In this document: piece by piece, positions 35,496-44,120 of the stretch
How the letters are laid out: every line of letters starts with the position of its first letter
How positions within the stretch are numbered: position 1 is the first letter of the stretch
DNA from: Bradyrhizobium sp. AZCC 1719
GTDB lineage: Bacteria > Pseudomonadota > Alphaproteobacteria > Rhizobiales > Xanthobacteraceae
NCBI RefSeq assembly: GCF_036924525.1
Contig: NZ_JAZHRU010000001.1
Location: 1,393,001 to 1,457,000 of the forward strand
Length of the DNA: 64,000 nt
Direction of reading: 5' to 3'
The notes under the pieces: generated by a model
Seen by the model: the letters and a program-made list of their open reading frames with translations, nothing else
Databases searched by the model: none
What the model was told of the DNA's origin: nothing
Translations under genes and position numbers: made by a program

Positions 35496-35669
35496 TTATT
35501 TCGTCGCAACGCGTCGTGTCGGCGCCACCGTGCTGGCCGGCGCCATCGGCGAGATTGAGAATGTCAGCCAGGCATTCCAGCCGGCGCCGACCTCGTCGGC
35601 ACCAGCGGAGCCTGGCGAAAACATCGTCGCGAACAAAAGGCATGCGGCTGCGCGGGTTCTCTGGAACAT
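35496..35669 (-). CDS. Small secreted peptide upstream of the DUF1254 genes
   Basis: A 57-residue ORF from the ATG at 35669 (MFQRTRAAACLLFATMFSPG). The first 24 residues form a signal peptide ending SAGA-D, then a short mature part EVGAGWNAWLTFSISPMAPA and STVAPTRRVATK. A G-rich stretch GGGGGGTGATC lies just before the ATG. It ends 20 bp before the DUF1254 gene start, so it belongs to that operon. No family recognised. Confidence 0.5.
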   Translation of the reverse strand: MFQRTRAAACLLFATMFSPGSAGADEVGAGWNAWLTFSISPMAPASTVAPTRRVATK

Positions 35670-35842
35670 GATCACCCCCCAATGCTCCGAGACAACGCAT
35701 CAGTTGAAATGGCGGAGCGCGCATCGCCGCGCTCCGAAGTCACGTCGCCGGCAAACGATGATGATGCGGCGCTAAGCGCCGACGGCCTGCGAACATGGAC
35801 GCCGTCGATGACGCCTTGCCGATCGCAGCGGCGTCAGCCACT

Positions 35843-36100
35843 TCAGCGCCTGCCAACCCGGTTGACGGGCCCACCACGATTCATCGGTGTGCCCGGTCGT
35901 ATGCCCACTCCGCGGGCCCCGACACCGGGGGTCACCACGGCCCGCGCGACCGGCCGCGGCCGCAGCACGACGCCGGGCCTGACGACACAACCGGCAGGAT
36001 AGTCGACGTATTGGCAGTAAACTACTGCGCTGGCCGGTTTAGTGTCTGCGACTACGAAGCCAGCGATCAGCAGCGATGATAACGCAATCGAAAGTTTCAT
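35843..36100 (-). CDS. Small secreted Arg/Gly/Pro-rich protein
   Basis: An 85-residue protein from the ATG at 36100, preceded by GGAGGAGGC 5 bp upstream, rather than the longer frame to 36214. A signal peptide (MKLSIALSSLLIAGFVVADT..ASA) precedes VVYCQYVDYPAGCVVRPGVV, with two Cys, and a low-complexity Arg/Pro/Gly tail ending GGPVNRVGRR. Basic tails like this occur on many short exported proteins in this group. It is transcribed away from the AraC gene, 174 bp upstream of the small secreted peptide. Confidence 0.7.
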   Translation of the reverse strand: MKLSIALSSLLIAGFVVADTKPASAVVYCQYVDYPAGCVVRPGVVLRPRPVARAVVTPGVGARGVGIRPGTPMNRGGPVNRVGRR

Positions 36101-36297
36101 TCTTGCCTCCTCCATTTGCCTCATCAATGTCAGGCGTGAGTCAGCGGCACCGGTAGCAATTCGGCCGCAAGCGTCCGCTGCCTGTGAGCAAGGAAGCGCG
36201 ATCATCATCGGCACGCAGTGAGCAAGGGAGAAATGGCGGGAAAGACATCATAACGCGAACCTTCCCACGATACGTAATGAATGGTGACGTTCTCTTT

Positions 36298-36315
36298 GTT
36301 CGCACTCAAGCGAAC
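36298..36315. promoter_or_regulatory. GTTCGC-N6-GCGAAC palindrome
   Basis: Perfect 6-base arms with a 6 bp spacer in the divergent gap between the small secreted gene and the AraC gene. Compatible with a regulator site or a small hairpin. Confidence 0.3.
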
Positions 36316-36358
36316 TCAGCGTAGCGTAGATACGTCATCTCACAGCGCGCAATTATGA

Positions 36359-36427
36359 CTATCCGGATTCTGCAAAATCGCGCGCGGAGTATCCGCTTCC
36401 TGCAAAAATTCGGTGTAAGCTATCCGG
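36359..36427 (+). promoter_or_regulatory. Three direct repeats (TATCCGnnTnCTGCAAAA), candidate AraC operators
   Basis: CTATCCGGATTCTGCAAAA starts at 36359, GTATCCGCTTCCTGCAAAAA at 36389 and CTATCCGG at 36420. The ATCCG cores are at 36361, 36391 and 36422, so they are 30 and 31 bp apart, three helical turns. The first two share the CTGCAAAA extension; the third is shorter and touches the AraC start. Tandem half-sites like these are typical of AraC-family binding. They are well placed to control both the AraC gene and the divergent secreted-protein genes. Confidence 0.55.
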
Positions 36428-37429
36428 ATGCCGGTTCATAGAGTGGTGGGGTCCATGTCGATGTCGCCTGAAGGTTCGTCGTCTGGGCCGCAGCTCGTCG
36501 AAGGGCATTTCGAGGACTTCGACAACATGGCAGCCGCCGCGCGCGCTTGGAATCAGGAGTATGAGCAGATCGGGCGCGGCCGCTTTCGGGGAAGGTTGAT
36601 CCAGCTCGTGCTGGACAAACTGCAATTGGGTCGCGAGAGCTGGTCGCCCGGCATTCTCCAGCGTGGCAGCGCTCCGGCTGGTACCTGGGTGTTCGGCCTG
36701 CCGCTTGCTGCGGAGGGATCGCTTCATATCCGAAGACGGCCGGTGCATGCTGGCGAACTGCTGGCAGCGACATCGCACGACGACATCGGTTTTGCTGCGA
36801 CCGGCCCCACCGACCTGATGGTCGTGGTGCTGCCGACGCAGTTGATCGATCGCTGGTTGCAGGCCCGGCGTGGGATCGACAGGTTCGACGTCGATCTTCC
36901 TTCTCCACGCTGGCAAGTGTCCGCTGCCGAAATGTCCCAGCGCGCCGGCGCGCTCTGCAGCCTGCTGCAGACGCTGACGAAGCAGCCGAACGATTTCCTT
37001 TACGGCAACAGCAGCCTGTCCCGGATCGAAGAACGGATTTTCGATGCGATCCTTGACATGATCCCGTCCGCGGAGGTCATCGAGCCGCTGCACAGCCGCG
37101 CCCGTATCGCACGCGCGGTACTCAACCTTCTACAAGCACGGCTGGACGATCCGCCGACCATTACGGAGATTTGCGTGGCCGTCGGAGCGCGCGAGCGGAC
37201 ACTTCACCTGAGCTGCGTCGAGGCTTTCGGCCGGCCGCCTGCAGCACTGCTTGCCGAGCTCCGGCTCAACGCCGCCCATCGCGCGTTTTCACACCCCGGC
37301 AGAGAAACCAGTATCACCGCAGTTGCCGCGCTCTACGGCTTCACCCATTTCGGCCGCTTCGCGGCCGTCTATCGGCGTCAGTTCGGTGAGCTTCCATCGG
37401 CCACCTTTGCCAGGGCGCGAGGTGCCTGA
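36428..37429 (+). CDS. AraC-family transcriptional regulator
   Basis: A 333-residue protein starting MPVHRVVGSMSMSPEGSSSG. The N-terminal effector/dimer region is cupin-like and lacks close matches I can name. The C-terminal AraC domain covers about residues 225-330: RARIARAVLNLLQARLDDPP, then TITEICVAVGARERTLHLSC (first helix-turn-helix) and ITAVAALYGFTHFGRFAAVY (second), ending YRRQFGELPS. Divergent from the DUF1254 cluster, it is the natural candidate to regulate it. Its own start is adjacent to repeats that may be its operator. Confidence 0.87.
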   Translation: MPVHRVVGSMSMSPEGSSSGPQLVEGHFEDFDNMAAAARAWNQEYEQIGRGRFRGRLIQLVLDKLQLGRESWSPGILQRGSAPAGTWVFGLPLAAEGSLHIRRRPVHAGELLAATSHDDIGFAATGPTDLMVVVLPTQLIDRWLQARRGIDRFDVDLPSPRWQVSAAEMSQRAGALCSLLQTLTKQPNDFLYGNSSLSRIEERIFDAILDMIPSAEVIEPLHSRARIARAVLNLLQARLDDPPTITEICVAVGARERTLHLSCVEAFGRPPAALLAELRLNAAHRAFSHPGRETSITAVAALYGFTHFGRFAAVYRRQFGELPSATFARARGA

Positions 37430-37568
37430 CGCCGATCGCACCGACCTGCTCGGCCGGCGAATGTCGGTCGCCGCAAGTGTCTCGGTGCCACCGCCCAATT
37501 TATCGGCGAGCCGGCAAGCGGCAGCCGGACTCGATGGCTGGCTGGTGGACCGGCTGTTTGGAAGGTAG
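37430..37568 (+). pseudogene. PBP1A 3'-tail fragment (right direct repeat)
   Basis: After the AraC stop the sequence reads, in one frame, SVPPPNLSASRQAAAGLDGW and LVDRLFGR then TAG. It matches the end of the PBP1A protein at 31640-31713, with the last 43 bases differing at one position. No start codon or upstream domain is present. It is a partial duplicate of the neighbouring gene. The 37569-37720 stretch after it holds a GTCATACCCCGCGAAGGCGG type palindrome at 37596 and no gene. Confidence 0.8.
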
Positions 37569-37595
37569 CGATACGCGCGCCACGATTTCAGGCCG

Positions 37596-37630
37596 TCATA
37601 CCCCGCGAAGGCGGGGTATCCAGTACGCCG
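37596..37630. repeat. GTCATACCCCGCGAAGGCGG palindrome
   Basis: ATACCCCGC-GAA-GGCGGGGTAT forms a near-perfect hairpin in the gap between the PBP1A fragment and the metallopeptidase gene. One copy in the window. Such hairpins are frequent in related genomes (general knowledge). Confidence 0.6.
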
Positions 37631-37720
37631 CGGCCTCTCGGCTGATCACCACCGTCTCTGGAACACTGGGCGGATTCGCCCGGTCAAGCCGTGCGATGAC
37701 AATAGTGCGTGCAGGAGCGA

Positions 37721-38476
37721 CTAATCCTCAACCCCATAGCGGTGCAAATCGTTGCCGTGGGTGTCGAGCCAACGCTTGGCGCGTTCGACATGAATGCAGA
37801 TGCGGTCGACAACCCTCCAGAACCTGGCTGAATGGTTCATCTCGACGAGATGCGCCACCTCATGGGCGGCGAGATAGTCGAGCACGTAGGGCGGTGCGAG
37901 GATCAATCGCCAGGAATACGACAACGACCCGGCCGAGGTGCACGAACCCCAGCGGCTCGACTGATCGCGGATCGACACCCGCCTGACCCGCACGCCAAGT
38001 TCCGCGGCATAGGCGAGCGATGCCTTGTGCAGATCCTTGCGCGCTTCGCGCTTGAGGAAGTCGTGGACGCGCCGGTCCATGTGATCGTAGCCGCCGGCCA
38101 CGCATAAAATCTTCTCGCCGCTGTCGCGGGTTTCGGTCCACACCGTGCCGCGTTCGCCGGCGCGATGCACCAGGCGATGCGGCACGCCGCGCAACGGTAC
38201 GATCGTGCCGGGTTGAAAGGGCGCAGCCTTCGGCAAACGGCCGAGACGGGCGGCGATCCAGCCGCCGTGAAGCTGCGCAAAGTCCTTGGCTTCCGCGAGC
38301 GTGCCGCGCGGCGGCATCGTCAGGATGGCTTCGCGATCGGTTGGATGAATGCGCAAGGTGTAACGCCGCGCCCGCCGATGTCGGCGCAGCCTGATCGCAA
38401 AGACTTGCGAGCAGTGTTTGACCAAAAGAGTCGCGGGTTCGGCGGGCCGCCGATAAAGGAGGGCGCGAGTAGCCAT
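37721..38476 (-). CDS. YgjP-type zinc metallopeptidase (M48-like, DUF45)
   Basis: I start at the ATG at 38476 (MATRALLYRRPAEPATLLVK), 251 residues; a longer frame to 38542 adds MRFPWRRIWQNPGELLLPGL and is less convincing. The zinc motif is HEVAHLVEMNHSARFW (HExxH plus a downstream His). The SRWGSCTSAGSLSYSWRLIL block upstream of it is the conserved YgjP family signature. Cytoplasmic; its substrates are not known. Confidence 0.85.
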   Translation of the reverse strand: MATRALLYRRPAEPATLLVKHCSQVFAIRLRRHRRARRYTLRIHPTDREAILTMPPRGTLAEAKDFAQLHGGWIAARLGRLPKAAPFQPGTIVPLRGVPHRLVHRAGERGTVWTETRDSGEKILCVAGGYDHMDRRVHDFLKREARKDLHKASLAYAAELGVRVRRVSIRDQSSRWGSCTSAGSLSYSWRLILAPPYVLDYLAAHEVAHLVEMNHSARFWRVVDRICIHVERAKRWLDTHGNDLHRYGVED

Positions 38477-38767
38477 TTCTTGGAGTCCGGGGAGCAGGAG
38501 TTCGCCCGGATTCTGCCATATCCGCCGCCAAGGAAATCGCATCTAAATCGCTCGGCGCAAAAACAAATCATTTGCCCAATATACAGGGGCTGGGCGACGA
38601 ATCGCCCCTAGGGGCAGGGGCTGGAACCCAAAACTTTTGACGGAACCGGACGTCAAAATCGGCGCCAAGGAATGAGTCTGAACTCACCCCTTGATTCGAC
38701 CGAAATCCGGATTGTTTGAATCTTCTCAGCAACTTATCGGCGAGACGGAATCGGTGCCGCCGGCGCG

Positions 38768-40117
38768 CTATTCGGCCGCACGGACCAATGTTGGCTTGAT
38801 CTTAGCTGCTGACTCATTGGTATTCGTCGCCGACATCATGAAATCGGAGATGCGCGGCACGATTTCGGAACGGAATCGCGATCCGTTGAACACGCCGTAG
38901 TGTCCGACGCCCTTTTGCACGTAATGCACGCGGCGATGATCGGGAATATGGGGGCACAAAGCGTGCGTCGCTTCGGTCTGGCCGAGCCCCGAGATGTCGT
39001 CGTTCTCGCCTTCCACCGTCATCAGCGCCACGCGCCGGATCTTTGACGGATCGACCGGCTTGCCACGGTGAGTCATTTCGCCCTTGGGCAACGCGTGCTT
39101 GACGAACACGAGATCGACGGTCTGCAGGTAATACTCCGCCGTCAGATCCATGACCGCGAGGTACTCGTCATAGAACTCGCGGTGCTTGTCGACCATGTCG
39201 CCGTCGCCCTTCACCAGATTGTTGAACAGCGCCTTGTGCGCGTCGGTGTGGCGGTCGAGGTTCATGGAGATGAAGCCCGAGAGCTGCAAAAAGCCCGGAT
39301 AGACGTCGCGCATCACGCCGGGATGCGGGAACGGCACTTTGGTGATGACATGGTTGCGGAACCAGTCGATGCCGCGCTCGGCCGCGAGGTTGTTCACCGA
39401 GGTCGGGTTGCGGCGGGTATCGATCGGGCCGCCCATCAAGGTCATCGACAGCGGCACGAAGGGATCGCGCACCGCTTCCATCACGGAGACCGCCGCCACC
39501 ACGGGCACCGAAGGCTGACACACCGCGATCACGTGCATGTTGCCGCCGAGCACATGCAGCATCTCGATGACGTAATCGACGTAGTCATCGAGATCGAAGC
39601 GACCCTCGGTGAGGGGAACCATGCGCGCGTCGGACCAGTCGGTGATGTAGACTTCATGCGTCGGCAGGAACGCCTCGACCGTGCCGCGCAGCAGCGTCGC
39701 GTAATGGCCGGACATCGGCGCCACGATCAGGACGCGCGGATGGGGCGCGCGCAGCGGCCGGGTCAGCTTACGATCGAAGTGCAGCAAACGGCAGAACGGC
39801 TTTTCCCAGATCGAGCGGACCTCGACGGGCGTATGGATGCCGTTGACCTCGGTGAAATCGAGCCCCCATTCGGGCTTGCCGTAGCGGCGCGTGGTGCGCT
39901 CGAACAATTCGCAGGCCGCTGCGATCGATTTACCGAATTGCGTGTGCGACCACGGATTGAGCGGGTTTTGAAAGAGGATCTTGGTGGCGTCGGTCACGGC
40001 GCGTGCCGGATTGAGCGACGCGTGGCCCAATTCGTACATCCAGTACATCGGCGTCGTGAGCGCCGGACTGCCTTCGGCCACCAGCGGCGGTGCGCCGCCA
40101 AACTCACCAATCGGCAT
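38768..40117 (-). CDS. phaZ: Intracellular polyhydroxyalkanoate depolymerase
   Basis: A 449-residue protein from MPIGEFGGAPPLVAEGSPAL. A longer frame to 40177 has no better start. The alpha/beta hydrolase core has the nucleophile elbow VCQPS with Cys200 rather than Ser, as in granule-type PhaZ enzymes, plus the neighbouring PMSGHYATLLRGTVEAFLP block and the conserved EGENDDISGLGQT and KGVGHYGVFNG segments with the Asp and His of the triad. It degrades stored poly-3-hydroxybutyrate inside the cell. It is followed at 38543-38767 by non-coding sequence in which I see nothing. Confidence 0.92.
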   Translation of the reverse strand: MPIGEFGGAPPLVAEGSPALTTPMYWMYELGHASLNPARAVTDATKILFQNPLNPWSHTQFGKSIAAACELFERTTRRYGKPEWGLDFTEVNGIHTPVEVRSIWEKPFCRLLHFDRKLTRPLRAPHPRVLIVAPMSGHYATLLRGTVEAFLPTHEVYITDWSDARMVPLTEGRFDLDDYVDYVIEMLHVLGGNMHVIAVCQPSVPVVAAVSVMEAVRDPFVPLSMTLMGGPIDTRRNPTSVNNLAAERGIDWFRNHVITKVPFPHPGVMRDVYPGFLQLSGFISMNLDRHTDAHKALFNNLVKGDGDMVDKHREFYDEYLAVMDLTAEYYLQTVDLVFVKHALPKGEMTHRGKPVDPSKIRRVALMTVEGENDDISGLGQTEATHALCPHIPDHRRVHYVQKGVGHYGVFNGSRFRSEIVPRISDFMMSATNTNESAAKIKPTLVRAAE

Positions 40118-40245
40118 TTTATTTCTGACCTTCTGTTTGCGCCGCAGCATAGTGCAGAATGCAAAATAATGCGTCAATGCGCCGAACGGGCCTGTCCACG
40201 CGCCAAAAGGCGTAGAAACCCCGGAAAACCACGGGAAACTGTGAC

Positions 40246-41064
40246 TTATTCGCCACCCCCGAGCAAAGATCCGTGATGTTTGGCACTGCGCAAGAGAGCG
40301 AGGAAGATCGCAAAGGAAGCGGTAAACAGCACCGCGTTGATGGCAAGTGACCAGACCATCAGGTCGGCTCTAAGCACGTGATCGATCAATAGCGCGCGCA
40401 TGCCTTCGAACACATAGGTCGGCGGCAGCATCCACGCGATCCATTGCAGCCAGGCCGGCAGCACCGCGACCGGATAGTAGACACAGGCGAGCGGCATCAA
40501 GCCGAACATCATTGTCCAGACGATGCTCTCGGCGCCCAGCCCGTTGCGCAGCACCAGGCCAGAAACAAAGATCCCGATCGACCAGCTCGTGAAGATCAGG
40601 TTGCAGAAGAACGCGATCAGCGGCAGGCCAATCGCGAAGAAATTGAAATCGAAGAAGAACAGCGCCAGCAGCGTCATCGGAATCACGCCGATCGCGAGCC
40701 GGATCAGGCTCATGATCATCAGCGAGATCAGGAACTCGATCGGCTTCAGCGGGCTCATCATGAGGTTGCCGAGGTTGCGCGCCCACATCTCCTCGAGAAA
40801 CGAAATCGAAAAGCCGAGCTGCCCGCGGAACAGGATGTCCCAGAGGATCACAGCGCCGATCAGCGTGCCGCCGGCGCGCGCGAAGAAATTGTCATTCTGC
40901 GCGATGTAGTTCTGCAGAAAGCCCCAGGTGATGATCTGCAGCGCCGGCCAGTAGATCAGCTCCAACAGCCTCGGCCAGGACGACATCAGGAGATACCAGT
41001 AGCGCAGCACCATCGCCTGGATGCGGTGCGCGGAGATCCCGTGATGGGTGTCGGTAGCGCTCAT
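40246..41064 (-). CDS. ABC-2 type transporter permease
   Basis: A 272-residue membrane protein with six hydrophobic helices. GFLQNYIAQ, MWARNLGNLMMSPLKPIEF and SIGIFVSGLVLRNGLGAESI are ABC-2 family stretches, and the C-terminus ends SAKHHGSLLGGGE. It overlaps its ATPase gene by 4 bp. This is an export pump of unknown substrate; lipid or polysaccharide or drug are all possible. Confidence 0.87.
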   Translation of the reverse strand: MSATDTHHGISAHRIQAMVLRYWYLLMSSWPRLLELIYWPALQIITWGFLQNYIAQNDNFFARAGGTLIGAVILWDILFRGQLGFSISFLEEMWARNLGNLMMSPLKPIEFLISLMIMSLIRLAIGVIPMTLLALFFFDFNFFAIGLPLIAFFCNLIFTSWSIGIFVSGLVLRNGLGAESIVWTMMFGLMPLACVYYPVAVLPAWLQWIAWMLPPTYVFEGMRALLIDHVLRADLMVWSLAINAVLFTASFAIFLALLRSAKHHGSLLGGGE

Positions 41065-41855
41065 GGCGCGGTCTCCGCCACCCGGCCGCGCGCGACGTCG
41101 AGAAACACGTCTTCCAGCGTGGTGCGGTTGTAGCGCGCCATGATCTGGTCGGGACTGTCGTCATCCTCGATGCGGCCGCGCTTCATGATGATGACGCGGT
41201 CGCACAGCCGCTCCACTTCCAGCATGTTGTGCGAGGCCAGCAGGATGGTGGCGTCGTGGGTCCTGCGATAGTCCTGCAAATGCTGCCGCACCCAGTCGGC
41301 GGTATCCGGATCGAGCGAGGCCGTCGGCTCGTCGAGCAACAGCAGCTCCGGCTGGTTGATCAGCGCCTTTGCCAGCGCGACGCGTGTCTTCTGTCCGGCC
41401 GATAGCTTGCCATTGGCGCGATCGAGAAAATCCTTCAGGTCGAGGTCGGAGGCGAGCTGCTCGATGCGCTCGGCGAGATTCTCCACCGCATAGAGCCGGC
41501 CGAAAATCGTGAGGTTCTGCCGCACCGTGAGCCGCATCGGCATGTCGACATACGGGCTCTCGAAATTCATCCGCCCGAGCACCTCGGCGCTCTGCTCCGG
41601 CATCGCGTGTCCCAGCACCTGGACGCGGCCCGAGGTCGGCAGCACGAGCCCCATGATCATGGCAATGGTCGTGGTCTTGCCGGCGCCATTGCCGCCGAGC
41701 AGCCCGGTGACGCTGCCGCGCGCGATCCGGAACGAGATATCGTCGACCGCGCGGGTGGTCTTGTAGAGTTTTATCAGATGCGCGACGTCGATCGCGGCGG
41801 GACCTTGCGGCCCGGCCGCGGGCGATTGCGCTGGTACTGTCTCGCTATCGGCCAT
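41061..41855 (-). CDS. ABC transporter ATP-binding protein (exporter)
   Basis: A 264-residue protein from the ATG at 41855 (MADSETVPAQSPAAGPQGPA). The frame extends to 41993 without a good start and overlaps the regS promoter, so it is not used. Walker A is GGNGAGKTTT, the signature LSAGQKTRVALAKALI, Walker B LLLLDEPTASLDPDTAD. It powers the ABC-2 permease that follows. Confidence 0.9.
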   Translation of the reverse strand: MADSETVPAQSPAAGPQGPAAIDVAHLIKLYKTTRAVDDISFRIARGSVTGLLGGNGAGKTTTIAMIMGLVLPTSGRVQVLGHAMPEQSAEVLGRMNFESPYVDMPMRLTVRQNLTIFGRLYAVENLAERIEQLASDLDLKDFLDRANGKLSAGQKTRVALAKALINQPELLLLDEPTASLDPDTADWVRQHLQDYRRTHDATILLASHNMLEVERLCDRVIIMKRGRIEDDDSPDQIMARYNRTTLEDVFLDVARGRVAETAP

Positions 41856-41992
41856 TACGGCCCGTTCATTGGGCCATTGCGGCTGATAGCGCAAGGCTTT
41901 GCGCTCCTGGACGGCGGGAGAACCATGAGGTCCTGCCCCACACGCGATCCAACGAATTTGTGATCGCGCGCTGCGGCCGTTAAACTCCGGCA

Positions 41993-43318
41993 ATGTCCGA
42001 CGTCGCAGCCTCCGATTTCCGCCATCCGCATCGCTATGTCCGTCTCGATACGATCCTCCGGCTGCGCTGGTTGGCGGCGCTCGGCCAGCTCACCGCGATC
42101 TTCATCGTGGCGCATGGGCTGGAGTTCGAGTTTCCCGTTGTTGCCTGCGTGGCCATCGTCGGTATCTCGGCGCTGCTCAATCTTGCGCTGCAGGTTGCCT
42201 TCAACCCGATGCAACGGCTGGAACCGGTCTATGCGGCGGCGCTGCTCGCGCTCAACATCGTCGAATTGGCCGCGCTGTTGTTTCTGACCGGCGGCTTGCA
42301 GAACCCGTTTTCATTTCTGTTCCTCGGCCCCGTCCTGATCTCGGCGACGGTGCTGCCGATCCGGATGACGGTTGGCCTCGGGCTGTTGGCGGTCGCCTGC
42401 TCCTCGGCGCTGGTGTTCTTCCATCTGCCGCTGCCCTGGGACAGTGAAGACCCGCTGGTGCTGCCGCCGATCTATCTGTTCGGCGTCTGGCTCTCGATCG
42501 TGCTCGCGATCGGCGTCACCAGTCTCTATGCGTTCCAGGCGACCGAGGAGGCGCGCAAACTTTCCGACGCGCTGGCCGCAACCGAGCTCGTGCTGACACG
42601 CGAGCAGCATCTGACCCAGCTCGACGGGCTGGCTGCCGCCGCCGCGCATGAACTCGGCACGCCGCTGTCGACGATCTTCCTGATTTCGCGGGAGCTGGAA
42701 AAGACCGTCGAGGACAACGATCAATTGGCCTCCGATCTGAAGACCCTGCGCGAGCAGGCGCAGCGCTGCCGCGACATCCTCGCCAAGATCACCCAGCTTT
42801 CCTCGTCCGGGGCGCCGTTCGATCTTATGCCGCTGTCTACGCTGATCGAGGAAGTGGTGGCGCCGCACCGCGATTTTGGCGTCACGATCAGGGTGCGGCT
42901 TGCTGTCGCAGCCACCCGGGAGCCTGTCGGTGCCCGGAACCCGGCGATTCTGTATGGCGTCGGCAACATCCTGGAGAACGCCGTCGATTTCGCGCGGACC
43001 ACGGTAGAGGTTAACGCCTGGTGGAACGCGGATACGGTCGAAATCGTCATCTCCGATGACGGCCCCGGCATCGCGCCCGACATGCTGAAACGGATCGGCG
43101 AGCCCTATTTATCAAGGCGTCGCAGCGCAGATGAAACCCACCGCGAACGCGCCGGCCTCGGCCTTGGCGTGTTCATCGCCCGAACGCTCCTGGAACGTAC
43201 CGGCGCAAAGGTTTCGTTCTCCAACCGGACCTTTCCCGATCACGGCGCCGTGGTGCGAATCGCGTGGCCGCGCGTCCGCTTCGAGGCCGAGGAAAGTGCT
43301 GCCGGGCCAGTGGATTAA
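41993..43318 (+). CDS. regS: Redox sensor histidine kinase RegS (RegB/PrrB/ActS type)
   Basis: A 441-residue membrane kinase with six N-terminal transmembrane segments. The quinone-binding signature GGLQNPF sits at residues 100-106. The H-box is AAAAHELGTPLST with His219, and exactly 40 residues later QAQRCRDIL places Cys259, the redox-active position known from RegB. ATP-binding motifs are LENAVDFA, DDGPGIAP and GLGLGVFIA. RegB/RegS proteins respond to quinone pool and oxygen. It is divergent from the ABC exporter and upstream of regR, which completes the pair. Confidence 0.93.
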   Translation: MSDVAASDFRHPHRYVRLDTILRLRWLAALGQLTAIFIVAHGLEFEFPVVACVAIVGISALLNLALQVAFNPMQRLEPVYAAALLALNIVELAALLFLTGGLQNPFSFLFLGPVLISATVLPIRMTVGLGLLAVACSSALVFFHLPLPWDSEDPLVLPPIYLFGVWLSIVLAIGVTSLYAFQATEEARKLSDALAATELVLTREQHLTQLDGLAAAAAHELGTPLSTIFLISRELEKTVEDNDQLASDLKTLREQAQRCRDILAKITQLSSSGAPFDLMPLSTLIEEVVAPHRDFGVTIRVRLAVAATREPVGARNPAILYGVGNILENAVDFARTTVEVNAWWNADTVEIVISDDGPGIAPDMLKRIGEPYLSRRRSADETHRERAGLGLGVFIARTLLERTGAKVSFSNRTFPDHGAVVRIAWPRVRFEAEESAAGPVD

Positions 43319-43435
43319 AAGGCGTTAAGGATTGAGGAAACGGGGGCTGCTCGACGCTGGGGCCCTTGGCAGTGCAAAATTACCGCGCCATATGGTCTAT
43401 AAGTGCTCCGCATCCGCAACCGGGGATACCTTGCC

Positions 43436-43990
43436 TTGAACGACATCGCCGAACTGAACGATCTCGCCGACCGCTCGCTGCTGATCGTCGAGGACGACAA
43501 GCCGTTTCTGGAGCGCCTGTCGCGAGCGATGGAAACCCGCGGTTTCGCGGTGACATCCTGTGACACCGTGTCCGACGGGCTGGCGCAGATCAACAAGTCA
43601 GCGCCGGCCTTTGCGGTCGTGGACCTGCGGCTCGGCGACGGCAACGGGCTCGATGTGGTGTCGGCGCTCAAACGCAAGCGCCCCGACGCGCGTACCATCG
43701 TGCTGACCGGCTACGGCAACATCGCAACCGCTGTCACGGCGGTGAAGATGGGCGCGGTGGACTATCTCTCGAAGCCTGCGGACGCCGACGACGTGGTCGC
43801 GGCGCTGCTTGCCAGCGGCACCGAGAAATCCGAGTTGCCGTCCAATCCGATGTCGGCGGATCGCGTGCGCTGGGAGCACATCCAGCGCATCTATGAAATG
43901 TGCAACCGCAACGTCTCCGAAACCGCGCGGCGGCTGAACATGCACCGCCGCACGTTGCAGCGGATTCTCGCGAAGCGCGCGCCGCGGTGA
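43436..43990 (+). CDS. regR: Redox response regulator RegR (RegA/PrrA/ActR type)
   Basis: Start TTG at 43436 gives MNDIAELNDLADRSLLIVED and 184 residues, the usual RegA-family length. The receiver domain has the acceptor Asp63 in VVDLRLGDGNGLDVV, Thr in IVLTGYGNIATAV and Lys in YLSKPADAD. A short Pro-containing linker (SELPSNPMS) leads to a Fis-like helix-turn-helix, RNVSETARRLNMHRRTLQRI. Partner of regS. In Bradyrhizobium the pair activates nifA/fixR and oxygen-responsive genes (established knowledge). Confidence 0.95.
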   Translation: MNDIAELNDLADRSLLIVEDDKPFLERLSRAMETRGFAVTSCDTVSDGLAQINKSAPAFAVVDLRLGDGNGLDVVSALKRKRPDARTIVLTGYGNIATAVTAVKMGAVDYLSKPADADDVVAALLASGTEKSELPSNPMSADRVRWEHIQRIYEMCNRNVSETARRLNMHRRTLQRILAKRAPR

Positions 43991-43995
43991 ATTTC

Positions 43996-44088
43996 GTAGG
44001 GTGGGCAAAGCGAAGCGTGCCCACCATTTACGACAACGGTCGCGGATAAATGGTGGGCACGGCGCGAACGCGCCTTTGCCCACCCTAC
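43996..44088. repeat. Class D palindrome, copy 2
   Basis: GTAGGGTGGGCAAAGCGAAG, CGTGCCCACCAT then ATGGTGGGCACGGCG, GCGCCTTTGCCCACCCTAC. The element begins 6 bp after the regR stop and could serve as its transcript end. Confidence 0.85.
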
Positions 44089-44120
44089 AGCACCTTCGTC
44101 AAAACTCGCAGTGACCGGCA

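Noticed and set aside
38320..38571. 83-codon frame at the start of the metallopeptidase gene
   Set aside because: It lies in another frame of the metallopeptidase coding region and has no supporting feature.
41856..41993. 46-residue N-terminal extension of the exporter ATPase
   Set aside because: It starts with TTG within the regS start region; the ATG at 41855 gives a normal ABC protein.
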